Positions 7,831 to 16,833 of a DNA stretch of 64,000 bases are shown here, in pieces. Position numbers and translations under genes: made by a program. Under the pieces are notes generated by a model. That model had not been told where the DNA came from. It saw only the letters and a program-made list of their open reading frames with translations, and made no database searches. Every line of letters begins with the position of its first letter. Within the stretch, counting starts at the first letter, position 1. Origin of the DNA: CAKRJP01 sp963597615 (GTDB taxonomy: Bacteria; Bacillota; Clostridia; Lachnospirales; Lachnospiraceae); assembly GCA_963597615.1 (NCBI GenBank), contig CAVBQS010000026.1, forward strand, positions 1 through 64,000, written 5' to 3'.

Positions 7831-8704
7831 TTCCCTTCACCTTAGTCTTTCTTCCATTACTTATGATCAAAATTACCAGGAACAGCACTGCCGTAATTAA
7901 CTTCATGGCCTGAGGTTCAAAATTCTTAAGGGCAATTGCAACGCAGGCCTTGTAAATAATGGATCCAATCAAAACAGCTGTCGTAGTCTTTACAAAAGTT
8001 ACTTTCTTAAAAATACTGATTCCAATAATGACGCTGGCCAGTCCAATTACCATAGCTCCGGTACCAGAAGAGATTTCAAATACTCTCTCCTCCTGGGCAA
8101 AGATACAGCCAGACAAGCATACCAGACCATTGGAAATGGCAAGTCCCATAATCTTTACATTTCCCTCGGCCTTGGCTAAGGAAGTAACTAATTTGGGATT
8201 ATCTCCCACAGCCCGCAAAAGGTATCCGGATTTGGTCTCCATGTAAAGATCCAAGAGGACTTTACAGAGGATAGCCAAAACAAGAATTACTACTAAGGTC
8301 TTATAGGAAGATAAGGATTCTGGAAAGATTCCATTAATGAAGCCATTATTAAAAATAGTCTCCTTAGAAAACAAAGGCACATTGGAAGAACCTGCAATGT
8401 ACAGATTAATAGTCCAAAGGCCCGTCATCATAATAACTCCAGATAGCAGGTCTCTGACTTTACACTTCACATGAATCAAGCCGGTACAGATACCGGCGAC
8501 TACTCCTACTAAAAAGGCAATGGGAAGTGTTAAATATGGATTCATTCCCTTGGTAATAAGAGCGGCAGTTACTGCCGCTCCTAAAGGGAAACTTCCATCT
8601 ACCGTAAGGTCTGGGAAGTTTAAGATTTTATAGGTAATATAAAGTCCCAAACCTAGGATTCCATAAATTAATCCTTGTTCGATTATGGTAATTGCAAAAC
8701 TCAT
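7823..8704 (-). CDS. trpY: ABC transporter permease, TrpY-type
   Basis: 293 residues with about eight to nine hydrophobic segments, of the BPD_transp_2 kind (GLIYGILGLGLYITYKIL at the N terminus, long SGVIMMTG and GAMVIGLASVIIG loops). It forms the membrane channel for the substrate captured by the lipoprotein encoded upstream and overlaps the ATPase gene. Related permeases import tryptophan or other small molecules; specificity is inferred from the leader RNA. Confidence 0.82.
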   Translation of the reverse strand: MSFAITIIEQGLIYGILGLGLYITYKILNFPDLTVDGSFPLGAAVTAALITKGMNPYLTLPIAFLVGVVAGICTGLIHVKCKVRDLLSGVIMMTGLWTINLYIAGSSNVPLFSKETIFNNGFINGIFPESLSSYKTLVVILVLAILCKVLLDLYMETKSGYLLRAVGDNPKLVTSLAKAEGNVKIMGLAISNGLVCLSGCIFAQEERVFEISSGTGAMVIGLASVIIGISIFKKVTFVKTTTAVLIGSIIYKACVAIALKNFEPQAMKLITAVLFLVILIISNGRKTKVKGNA

Positions 8705-8739
8705 GAACGTCTCCTTTTCATCTCTTTACTTTTAGAGGC

Positions 8740-9786
8740 TTACTCTGCAGAGGATTCTGAGATTTCATCAAAACTTTCCACTGCACTGTCTACCAAATCA
8801 CTTGGCACTTCAATTCCAAGATTTTCAGCAACCTTTGTATTTACATAGAAGCCTGGCTCAGAAATGGTTTCAAAATTCATTTCAGAAGCAGTCTTTTCTC
8901 CTTTTAAGATCTGGGCTGCCATCTTACCAGTCTGCTGTCCAAGCGATACATAATCGATACCTTCTGCTGCCAGACATCCAATCTTTACCTGCTCAATCTC
9001 ACTACCAAATACCGGAACATTTTTACTGTTGGCTTTATCCAAAATAGTTGGCAGAGAGGAAACAACGGTATTGTCTGTTAAGTTGGTAATGCAATCTACC
9101 TCACCAACCAGTTCTTCTGCTGCAAGAGGAATGTCTGCTGTTGTGGAAATTCCCTTGGTTACAAGTTCAAATCCGTAATCCTCTACCAAGTCCTCATACT
9201 CTTTAATAGCTGCCACAGAATTGGCCTCACTGGTGGTGTACATAATTCCTAATTTCTTTGCCTCTGGAAGCATCTGGCGGATCATTTTAAGCTGGGCCTC
9301 TACAGGAAGCTTATCCGAAGTTCCGGTAACCTCTCCTACAGATGTTCCATCCTCATTTGCCAGTTCTGCTGCCACTGGGTCTGTAATAGCTGTATAAACC
9401 ACAGGAATATCTGCAGACTCTGCTGCATTATAAGCTGCCTGAGCCGCCGGTGTAGCAATGGCACAGATCAAATCTACCTTATCCGATACAAAAGCGTCTG
9501 CAATCTGCGAAGAAGTTCCCATATCCGATGCTGAATTCTTGTACTCTACATTCAGATTCTCACCTTCCACAAAACCTTCTTCTTCAAGTCCTTCTAAGAA
9601 TCCCTCTCTGCAATTATCCAAAGATCCGTGCTCTGCAAACTGAGAAATTCCAATGGTTACTGCATCTTCAGAAGAAGCGATGCTGCTATCTGATGAAGCA
9701 GAAGTGCTAGATGAACTTCCACATCCTACTGCCATTGAAGTTACAACTGCTGCGGTTAATAATACTGCTACTAATTTTTTTCTCAT
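8740..9786 (-). CDS. trpX: ABC transporter substrate-binding lipoprotein, TrpX-type
   Basis: 348-residue lipoprotein of the PF04392 family. The signal peptide (MRKKLVAVLLTAAVVTSMAVGC) ends in a lipobox with the lipidated Cys near residue 22, then a Ser-rich linker and a two-lobed binding domain beginning VTIGISQFAEHGSLD. AGAGGA about eight bases ahead supports ATG at 9786; an upstream ATG at 9837 would bury the signal peptide. First gene of trpXYZ, 35 bases before the permease. The T-box in its leader reads UGG, so tryptophan or a close precursor is the likely ligand. Confidence 0.88.
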   Translation of the reverse strand: MRKKLVAVLLTAAVVTSMAVGCGSSSSTSASSDSSIASSEDAVTIGISQFAEHGSLDNCREGFLEGLEEEGFVEGENLNVEYKNSASDMGTSSQIADAFVSDKVDLICAIATPAAQAAYNAAESADIPVVYTAITDPVAAELANEDGTSVGEVTGTSDKLPVEAQLKMIRQMLPEAKKLGIMYTTSEANSVAAIKEYEDLVEDYGFELVTKGISTTADIPLAAEELVGEVDCITNLTDNTVVSSLPTILDKANSKNVPVFGSEIEQVKIGCLAAEGIDYVSLGQQTGKMAAQILKGEKTASEMNFETISEPGFYVNTKVAENLGIEVPSDLVDSAVESFDEISESSAE

Positions 9787-9901
9787 GATTTTTTCCTCTT
9801 TCCCAATTTGATATAGTATTGATGCCTCTTTCTTCATTAGCCAGAAGGAAGAGCTCTTTTTGTATAAGCCAGTAAATCCTATTCCTGTAATTCTTTAAAA
9901 T

Positions 9902-10200
9902 AAAAAAGTCTCAGATATCTATAAAACAGATATCTGAGACGGTAATTACAAAAATAATTATCGCGGTACCACTCAAATTGACGAATTGTCCACTCTACTG
10001 ATGTACTAACATACACTCCTGATTGATAACGGGTTCGGTTCCCGACAAGCCCTACTCTTATGCCCTTTGTATAATGAAATGCACAATTTCAAGTTGCCCT
10101 CGAAAGTCCATTCAATAACCATCTTAATATGACAATTCCACCATCTGTCACTCTCTAGAATCTCGATCAATTATCTACTACTCTTTCTCAGCGGTTTGCT
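9902..10200 (-). ncRNA. T-box riboswitch, tryptophan-specific
   Basis: The leader has the T-box core GAGTGGTACCGCG (9974-9962), which pairs with the acceptor end of uncharged tRNA. It ends in a 13-bp terminator stem (9908-9920 with 9928-9940) and a U-run. Stem I has basal GAAAG/CTTTC pairing, an AGTA on the 5' side and GAA on the 3' side, followed by the specifier TGG (10110-10108) and a purine. Uncharged tRNA-Trp should therefore prevent termination and turn on trpXYZ. Confidence 0.93.
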
Positions 10201-10213
10201 CTTATTGGTTAAT

Positions 10214-10242
10214 ACTTTACACAAGTAAATTCTCTTTGTCAA
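10214..10242 (-). promoter_or_regulatory. Promoter of the trpXYZ T-box transcript
   Basis: TTGACA (10242-10237), 17-base spacer, TAAAGT (10219-10214). It begins just past the folD stop codon, so folD and trpXYZ transcripts are separate. Confidence 0.75.
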
Positions 10243-10245
10243 GCC

Positions 10246-11109
10246 TTAAATTTGATTCTCTTTTGCTAAAAGCTCCAAGCCCAAAACCACATGCTTTGCC
10301 AGCACAGAGGTGGTGACACTGCCTACTCCACGGGGAACTGGGCTGATGTAGGAGGCTTTCTTTTCTGCTTCCTCATAATCTACATCTCCACAAAGGTTTC
10401 CATTTTCATCCACATTAATTCCTACATCGGCTACAATAGCTCCTTCTCCCACCATATCCGCTGTAATCATCTTGGCCCTTCCGGCTGCTGCCACCAACAC
10501 TTCTGTTTCTCTTAAGGTTCCCGGAAGGTCTTTGGTTTTTGTATGACAAATGGTAACTGTTGCATTCTTCTTTAGCATGAGCATGGCCAAAGGTCTTCCC
10601 ACCACCATGCTCCTTCCTACGACAGCCACCTTTTTACCTGTCAGGTCTATCTTGTAATAATCAAGCATTTCCATTACAGCCTCAGCAGTACAAGGAGCAT
10701 GGCCTGATACATCCCCGGAAAATACCTTCGCCATATTCACAGGGCTCATACCGTCCACATCCTTATAAGGATTGATGATCATTCGAAGTGGTTCCTCATC
10801 CAAATGTTTTGGCAGAGGACGGAACAATAAGATACCGTGAACCTTCGGATCATCATTTACCTGACGAAACTTAACTTCCAATTCTTCCTGGGAAATATTT
10901 TCTGGAAGCTCAAGGACCTTACAGGCAATCCCGGTAAGCTCCATTCTTTTTTTTGCACCACGCTCATAAGCTAGATCATCCTCTCTGGCTCCCACACGGA
11001 TAATGGTAAGATTTGGAAGGATTCCCTTTGCCTTCCATGCTTCCACTTTTTCAATAATCTGGGTTTTCATGGCCTTTGCCACTTCAACTCCCAACATTGT
11101 TTCTGCCAT
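10246..11109 (-). CDS. folD: Bifunctional methylene-THF dehydrogenase/methenyl-THF cyclohydrolase
   Basis: FolD interconverts 5,10-methylene-, methenyl- and 10-formyl-tetrahydrofolate with NADP. Typical motifs are YERGAKKRMELTGI with the catalytic Lys region near 54, GILLFRPLPKHL, DVDGMSPVN, and the nucleotide-binding GRSMVVGRPLAMLM. 287 residues is standard. It follows the fchA gene by 45 bases, so both carry one-carbon units. In some acetogens FchA takes over the cyclohydrolase step; here both domains of FolD look intact. Confidence 0.95.
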   Translation of the reverse strand: MAETMLGVEVAKAMKTQIIEKVEAWKAKGILPNLTIIRVGAREDDLAYERGAKKRMELTGIACKVLELPENISQEELEVKFRQVNDDPKVHGILLFRPLPKHLDEEPLRMIINPYKDVDGMSPVNMAKVFSGDVSGHAPCTAEAVMEMLDYYKIDLTGKKVAVVGRSMVVGRPLAMLMLKKNATVTICHTKTKDLPGTLRETEVLVAAAGRAKMITADMVGEGAIVADVGINVDENGNLCGDVDYEEAEKKASYISPVPRGVGSVTTSVLAKHVVLGLELLAKENQI

Positions 11110-11154
11110 ATCTTCTAAACTCCTTTATTATCGAAATTAGCTATTCTTCAAAAC

Positions 11155-11805
11155 CTACTTTAACCTTGCCAGTACACTTCCATAAATCTGGCCTTCTAAA
11201 TCTTTTGCTTTCTGGATAATATTGTTTGCCTGCTCATTTAAGGTTTCTGCCTCTTTACGATTTTTCATAGACTTGGTATTGATAAATACATTTAAGGAAG
11301 CACTCTCCACCGCAGCCCTGGCAAATAAAATTCCCACTCCCACATCACTGAGAGCCATTTTGCTTCCCTTTTCTTCCAGAACCTTAAGAAGCTCTATGAC
11401 CCGAACCATGATTTTCATAGATTCCAAAGGAACGATACTGGCCCTATACAAGGCCTCCTCCATAACCTCTTCCTTGTAAGCTTTCCCCTCTTCGGTTTCC
11501 TTAGGAAGGCTGTAAGCCTTTGCTAGGGGCTCAAAGGCTTCGGCGTCCTTATCCACATAATCAATGAGCTGATTCCTTAAAACTTCTAATTTTTCTCGCA
11601 CCTGTAAAACTTCTTCTTCCACATCTGCATAGGTTTTCTTCCCTACCGTGAGATTTGCCACCATCATTCCCAAGGCTCCTGCCAAAGCCCCCACTAAGGA
11701 AGCTGCCCCACCGCCTCCTGGAACCGGCGCCTTGGAAGAAAGCATTTCGATAAATTCTGTAGCCTGTCGATCTAACATTCTCTTATTTTCATTTTTTAAT
11801 TCCAT
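11155..11805 (-). CDS. fchA: Cyclodeaminase/cyclohydrolase family protein (FchA-like)
   Basis: 216-residue all-helical protein of the FTCD_C family (PF04961). The glycine-rich APVPGGGGAASLVGALAGAL segment near residues 31-50 marks the folate-binding site. Family members either deaminate formimino-THF or act as methenyl-THF cyclohydrolase. The folD gene next door favours the latter or overlapping folate role; no histidine-degradation gene is nearby. It starts eight bases after the MATE gene ends, so the three genes are probably one operon. Confidence 0.82.
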   Translation of the reverse strand: MELKNENKRMLDRQATEFIEMLSSKAPVPGGGGAASLVGALAGALGMMVANLTVGKKTYADVEEEVLQVREKLEVLRNQLIDYVDKDAEAFEPLAKAYSLPKETEEGKAYKEEVMEEALYRASIVPLESMKIMVRVIELLKVLEEKGSKMALSDVGVGILFARAAVESASLNVFINTKSMKNRKEAETLNEQANNIIQKAKDLEGQIYGSVLARLK

Positions 11806-11812
11806 ATACTTT

Positions 11813-13162
11813 TCACCCTATTCTTCTTACTTTACGTCTTACATAAACAAAGCATACTAGCTGCATCAGAATCGTGATAATCCAGGATACAGGATAGGAA
11901 ATAAACAAAAAACTGAGGCTTCTATGGCTAGGAAACAAGCCATAAATCCACACAATTCTAGTTCCAACCGTTCCAATAATGGATAAAATCATAGGTACTG
12001 TAGAAAATCCCATACCCCTAAGGGCTCCCGGAAACAGATCCATAAGGCCGCAGAAAAAGTAGGTAGTGGTTGTAAAAGACAAAATTTCCATACCACAGGC
12101 CACTACTCCCTCCTGGTCCGTATAAATATATAAAAGCTGATTTCCAAAGAAGAAAACTAACCCTCCCATTACGATGGCAATTCCCACCGACAAAATCATA
12201 CAATCTGCAAGGACTCTGTCCATTCGCTTAAACTTCCTAAGGCCATAATTTTGACTGGTAAAACTCATGCAGGCCTGGGTTACTGCATTTACAGAAAAAT
12301 ACAAAAATCCCAAAATATTATTAGCTGCCGTATATCCTGCCATAGCAGTGGAGCCAAAGGAATTTACAGAGGACTGTAACAAAGCATTGGAAATATTAAT
12401 TACCGTACTTTGGATTCCTGCAGGAATTCCCACCTGAAAAATCTGTTTTAGATATAAGCCCTTTATGGAAAGCTTTCGAAAACGAAACTGATAGCTTCCC
12501 TCTGAACGGTATAAGCACCGAAGCACCAAAACTCCTGATACAAACTGAGATACTATGGTTCCAATAGCAACACCGGCAACTCCCAAATGAAATACAATTA
12601 CCAAAATCAAATTCAATGCAGTATTCATCAAACCTGCAATAATTAAAAATACCAAAGGCCTCTTAGTATCTCCCACGGCTCTCAAAATAGAAGCCCCATA
12701 GTTATATACCATAAAAAAAGGCATTCCCAAAAAATAGATCCGCATATATAATACCGACTGGCCAATAATATGATCCGGTGTTCCCATAAGTTTAAGGGCA
12801 AATCCGGAAAGGGTCAAGCCCATAAAGGTCATAAAAATACCACTTAGGATTGCAAACAATATGGCAGTATGAACAGTATCTGACATTTCCTGTACTTTTC
12901 CCGTTGCATAAAATCTGGCTGCCAATACATTGGCTCCCAAGGATATTCCTATAAACAAATTAATAAATACTGCAATTAAAGCTGTGGTAGCACCTACTGC
13001 TGCCAAGGCATCACTTCCACTAAATCTTCCTACTACAATAATATCCACTGCATTAAAGGTCAGCTGCAACATGCTAGATATCATTAATGGAATGGAAAAT
13101 GATATGAGCTTATCCATAATGGATCCGTTACACATATCTATTTCATATTTGTTTTTACTCAC
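11813..13162 (-). CDS. MATE family efflux transporter
   Basis: 449 residues with twelve predicted membrane helices in the two-lobed MATE pattern. The start (DMCNGSIMDKLISFSIPLMISSMLQL) and IVVGRFSGSDALAAVGATT in lobe one are typical of the DinF/NorM-like branch. It should exchange Na+ or H+ for cationic toxins or metabolites. Its stop is eight bases before fchA. Substrate unknown. A second MATE at 40983-42341 is clearly a paralogue, not a copy. Confidence 0.9.
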   Translation of the reverse strand: MSKNKYEIDMCNGSIMDKLISFSIPLMISSMLQLTFNAVDIIVVGRFSGSDALAAVGATTALIAVFINLFIGISLGANVLAARFYATGKVQEMSDTVHTAILFAILSGIFMTFMGLTLSGFALKLMGTPDHIIGQSVLYMRIYFLGMPFFMVYNYGASILRAVGDTKRPLVFLIIAGLMNTALNLILVIVFHLGVAGVAIGTIVSQFVSGVLVLRCLYRSEGSYQFRFRKLSIKGLYLKQIFQVGIPAGIQSTVINISNALLQSSVNSFGSTAMAGYTAANNILGFLYFSVNAVTQACMSFTSQNYGLRKFKRMDRVLADCMILSVGIAIVMGGLVFFFGNQLLYIYTDQEGVVACGMEILSFTTTTYFFCGLMDLFPGALRGMGFSTVPMILSIIGTVGTRIVWIYGLFPSHRSLSFLFISYPVSWIITILMQLVCFVYVRRKVRRIG

Positions 13163-13191
13163 AATCTTCCCCTCCCCAAATATTCTAAATT

Positions 13192-13217
13192 AAATGGCAG
13201 CCCTAAAGCTGCCATTT
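13192..13217 (-). terminator. Terminator after the ChW peptidase gene
   Basis: AAATGGCAGC (13192-13201) pairs with GCTGCCATTT (13208-13217) across a six-base loop. The tract that follows on the minus strand is A/T-rich without a long U-run, so termination strength is uncertain. Confidence 0.65.
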
Positions 13218-13225
13218 TGAATCAA

Positions 13226-15826
13226 TTAATAAATAAATGTTCTAGAGTCACTGGTGCTAACTCCTTCATAAGTGTCTGACGGAACAGCATCTCCTTTATT
13301 TACCAGCACAATCTGAATGCCTTCCAATCGTTTTCCAAGGCCTTCAGAACCGGCTGCCGCCCCATTTTTTGTCCAGCCAAGCCAGCCATAAGTTTGAATA
13401 TGCACTCTATAATATACGTCATAATATTCTGCCATATTTCCAGTTAACTTAATACAAATAGCCTCAAGCCGCTTCGCCTCTCCGCTTGTTCCTGCCATAT
13501 CTCCATTTTGGAACCAGTTGCTGGAATCATTGGCATCCTGCTGCCAACCATAGGTCTGAACATGGGTAGTATAAGCAATTCCTCCACTGTGGTCTGTGTT
13601 TGACAGAGAAATCTTAATTCCCTCCAAACGCTTCGCAAGACCACTGGTTCCTGCCATAAGGCCATTACTTACTGTAGATTGCCAACCATAGGTCTGGACA
13701 TGGGTACTATAACTTACTGTCACTTCTTTGGCATGCATAGCTTCTGAAGTTGTGGATATTACTCCCTGAAAATCATCCCCGGGAGCAGCTCCTCCCTTCT
13801 CCACCAATACAATTTGGATAGCCTCCAGCCGTTTCCCATAACCGGAACTTCCTGCAGACTCTCCATTCTTTGCCCATCCAAGCCAACCATAAGTCTGAGC
13901 ATGAACACGATAATACACATCATAATGCTCTGCCATATCCCCTGTCAGCTGAATCTTGATAGCCTCCAAGCGTTTTGCCTCACCGCTGGTTCCTGCCATA
14001 TCTCCATTGGCCGTCCAGCTGTTCACATCATCCATATCTGCCTGCCATCCATAGGTCTGAACATGAGCAGTATAGCTGATACCCCCTTCATAAGGCGCAT
14101 TTTTCAGGGCAATATTAATTCCCTCCAGGCGCTTTGCCCGGCCACTGGTTCCAGATACTGCTCCGTTTGATACCCAGTCTTGCCAGCCATAAGTCTGAAC
14201 ATGGGTTTTATACTGAACCGAAGGATCTGCCTGACCCACATTATTTGTATAGGCCTTTACACAATAGTTTCCACCGGATTCCACCTGGCAAGCACCATTT
14301 TCCACATAAAAGCTTCTGCCATTGCCACTGCTTACCTCTTGGGTCCAGTTACCTCCACCGCCATCTGTTGTTGTATGTTCCTGATAAATTGCTTCTGACT
14401 GATTTACCGTTACTACAACTGCGTAGGTGGATCCAGGAGTCAATGTAATCTGGGCATTTAAAGGTACTGTGTACATTCCCTCGTAGGTGGTCTCTCCCTC
14501 TACCGTAGCATTTTCCTGCAGGTTACCACTGGTAGGATTGTTTGCATCTGTAAGGTCTGTATAAACCTGAATCTTATACTGTACATTCGCCTTTGCCAGT
14601 GTAATAGAAACTGCCTCCAAGGTCTCTGCGGTGATTCCACTTACCTGTTTGGTTGTGAAAACATTAGCTACACTTGTTTTCCCAGAAGGTACAACTCCAA
14701 GGCCCCCATCTAACTGATAGTTGTTATCGTAGTAATCTGCCTGACCAGCTACAGTAGCATCAAAAACCCAGGCTGATTTTTGAATAGAAGAGGTCTCATA
14801 AGATATCCAAAAATAATCTGCCTCTTTTGCACTAGAGCCCCAACTATTTCTTACCAACCAGGCACCATCTGTAGAAGGACGATTTTCTTCCGGGAAATTA
14901 TCCTTGGAATAAGTATCATCCCAACCAACAATTACCACTGTGTGACTTCCATAACGGTCTGAAGTACCTTCCGTATCGTAATAGGTGTAAGTACCATTGC
15001 TGTCTGTTTTCATGAGATCTCTATTTAAGTACAGCATGATTCCTGCTGCACCATATTCTTGAACCGCCTTCTTCACCGCCTCCGGCTGTTCCTTCACATT
15101 AATCTTAAAATAATTTTGCAAGTGGGCTGCGTCACTCTCATAAGCCAGGGAACTATCCAATCCATTGTCTACTGTATCCTCTGCCCAGCTATAATCTGCT
15201 GAAGATTCCGATGCCGCTCCAATCCATTGAGCAAGTCTTCTGGCTGCATAGCCATAGTTTCCTCCTCGAGCCAAATAATTTGGAGTACCTCCATAGTTAG
15301 AAACATCCCCCTCGGTACCATTTAAAGGATCCGTCACAAAATTATAGGTAAAATAACTTAACTGTAATTCACTTAAATCAATGGAGGAATCTGCCAAGCC
15401 CTGATTTACCAGGTTAAATTCCATCATACCTAATGCTGCAAAAGCCCAACAAGTTCCATAATTTCCCTGGGCTCTAGCCAAAGGATAGTTTTCTCTTAAA
15501 GATGCAACATCTGACTGATAAGATGCAGGCAGGCTGGCACTGCGATAAAGTTCCGTAGAGTCTTCTGCTACTGATGCATCGGAATCTTCCTCGGTTTCCA
15601 GATATCCTCCCTCTGTAACCACAGAAGAATCCAAAGACTGGGAAGCATCTTCTGATATCTCCTCAGAATCCACCTGATTTTCAGATTCTGCACTGCCATT
15701 ATCCTCTGTAACATAGTTTTTACTTCCAGCATCTTCTCCAGAAGCAGTCTCCTCCGCAAATACCGGAGATATCATAGACACACTTAGGGTCAGAGCTAAC
15801 ATAATGGATAATATTTTTCTTTTCAT
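13226..15826 (-). CDS. Secreted papain-family cysteine peptidase with six ChW repeats
   Basis: 866 residues. A signal peptide (1-24, cut after VFA) and an acidic low-complexity stretch (25-95) precede a C1 peptidase domain (about 100-355): Gln120, Cys126 in GNYGTCWAF, His295 in YGSHTVVIVGW, Asn327 in RNSWGSS. A lectin-like beta domain (about 385-527) follows, then six clostridial hydrophobic-W repeats (537-866), each with HxQTYGW...SGxxKRLEGI. The repeats form two copies of a three-repeat block. No sortase motif is visible, so it is probably secreted or held by its repeats. RBS GAGGAG; it starts 18 bases after metA. Confidence 0.93.
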   Translation of the reverse strand: MKRKILSIMLALTLSVSMISPVFAEETASGEDAGSKNYVTEDNGSAESENQVDSEEISEDASQSLDSSVVTEGGYLETEEDSDASVAEDSTELYRSASLPASYQSDVASLRENYPLARAQGNYGTCWAFAALGMMEFNLVNQGLADSSIDLSELQLSYFTYNFVTDPLNGTEGDVSNYGGTPNYLARGGNYGYAARRLAQWIGAASESSADYSWAEDTVDNGLDSSLAYESDAAHLQNYFKINVKEQPEAVKKAVQEYGAAGIMLYLNRDLMKTDSNGTYTYYDTEGTSDRYGSHTVVIVGWDDTYSKDNFPEENRPSTDGAWLVRNSWGSSAKEADYFWISYETSSIQKSAWVFDATVAGQADYYDNNYQLDGGLGVVPSGKTSVANVFTTKQVSGITAETLEAVSITLAKANVQYKIQVYTDLTDANNPTSGNLQENATVEGETTYEGMYTVPLNAQITLTPGSTYAVVVTVNQSEAIYQEHTTTDGGGGNWTQEVSSGNGRSFYVENGACQVESGGNYCVKAYTNNVGQADPSVQYKTHVQTYGWQDWVSNGAVSGTSGRAKRLEGINIALKNAPYEGGISYTAHVQTYGWQADMDDVNSWTANGDMAGTSGEAKRLEAIKIQLTGDMAEHYDVYYRVHAQTYGWLGWAKNGESAGSSGYGKRLEAIQIVLVEKGGAAPGDDFQGVISTTSEAMHAKEVTVSYSTHVQTYGWQSTVSNGLMAGTSGLAKRLEGIKISLSNTDHSGGIAYTTHVQTYGWQQDANDSSNWFQNGDMAGTSGEAKRLEAICIKLTGNMAEYYDVYYRVHIQTYGWLGWTKNGAAAGSEGLGKRLEGIQIVLVNKGDAVPSDTYEGVSTSDSRTFIY
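13229..14218 (-). repeat. Coding tandem duplication of a three-ChW block
   Basis: Residues 537-690 (nucleotides 13757-14218) and 703-866 (13229-13720) have the same A-B-C order of repeats: a short repeat, one with an extra Trp spacer (NSW/SNW) and one beginning YDVYYRVH. Each ends in IQIVLV. This is duplication of a whole block, not of single repeats. Confidence 0.85.
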
Positions 15827-15844
15827 ATAACTATGCTCCTCTTT

Positions 15845-16777
15845 CTAAATTGTCGTAAAATCCGGAGCTCCCTTCAAATCATAAGGAGTCACCTGATATA
15901 CATAGTAATTCAACCAATTAGTATATAAGTTATTGGAAACAGATCTCCAGGTAAGCAAAGGCTTGTTCTTTGGATCATCCTCCGGATAATAATTTTTAGG
16001 AATATCAATAGGTAGACCCTTAGACAAATCTCTCTTATATTCTGAATCCAAGGTCATACGGTCATACTCCGGATGCCCCATAACAAAAATCTGTCTTCCT
16101 TCCTTGGCACTGGCCAAGAAAACCCCTGCCTCTTCAGACTCTGCTAAGATTGTAAGCTCCTTGTGAGCACGAATTTTCTCCACTGGCACATCGGTATGTC
16201 TGGAATGGGGTGCTAAAAAAACATCATCAAACCCCCGAACCAAAGGAATCTTTCGATTTAGAACCCTGTGTTTGTAAATTCCAAAAAGTTTCCGGTCTAG
16301 AAGGTACTTATCAATTCCATAATGATAATAAAGGGCAGCCTGGGCTCCCCAACAAATATGCAGGGTAGACGTTACATGGGTATTGGTCCAGTCCATAAGC
16401 TCCTTTAATTCATCCCAGTAATCCACCTCTTCAAAATGGATTTTTTCCACCGGTGCTCCTGTAATAATAAACCCGTCAAATTTTCGATCTTTAATGTCTG
16501 CAAATCTCTCGTAAAATTGATTCAAATGACTAACTGCCGTGTTCTTAGACTCGTGACTAGACAAGCTAACAAAAGTCACATTCACCTGCAAGGGTGTATT
16601 TGAAAGAAGCCGCAAGACCTGTAATTCTGTATCTTCTTTCAATGGCATCAAATTCAAAATCCCAATTTCTATGGGACGGATATTTTGATGGGTTGCCCGA
16701 TGCTCGTCCATTACAAAAATATTTTCACGTTCCAGAATCTCTTTTACCGGGAGATCATTCTGTACTTTAATTGGCAT
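15845..16777 (-). CDS. metA: Homoserine O-acetyltransferase (MetA type)
   Basis: Acylates homoserine in methionine synthesis. The annotated family is the succinyltransferase fold, 310 residues. The catalytic Cys142 is in HICWGAQ, and the His/Glu pair is in MGHPEYD. Position 111 is Glu (in TGAPVE, residues 106-111), which in Bacillus-type MetA marks acetyl-CoA specificity; enzymes using succinyl-CoA have Gly there. The acyl donor is thus inferred as acetyl-CoA. No SAM riboswitch is visible in the 56-base gap upstream. The peptidase gene follows closely, with no functional link apparent. Confidence 0.92.
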   Translation of the reverse strand: MPIKVQNDLPVKEILERENIFVMDEHRATHQNIRPIEIGILNLMPLKEDTELQVLRLLSNTPLQVNVTFVSLSSHESKNTAVSHLNQFYERFADIKDRKFDGFIITGAPVEKIHFEEVDYWDELKELMDWTNTHVTSTLHICWGAQAALYYHYGIDKYLLDRKLFGIYKHRVLNRKIPLVRGFDDVFLAPHSRHTDVPVEKIRAHKELTILAESEEAGVFLASAKEGRQIFVMGHPEYDRMTLDSEYKRDLSKGLPIDIPKNYYPEDDPKNKPLLTWRSVSNNLYTNWLNYYVYQVTPYDLKGAPDFTTI

Positions 16778-16833
16778 ATTTTTCTATTCCCCTTTTTATG
16801 AATATTCTTTCTATCTAGGAGTCACCCCTCCTC

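Noticed and set aside
13444..14448. Open frames and repeats within the ChW region resembling an array
   Set aside because: Repeats are in frame with the peptidase gene, unequal in length and coding; no CRISPR-like spacers or cas genes.
16778..16833. SAM riboswitch upstream of metA
   Set aside because: The gap is only 56 bases and shows no SAM aptamer; any such element would have to lie before the upstream gene.
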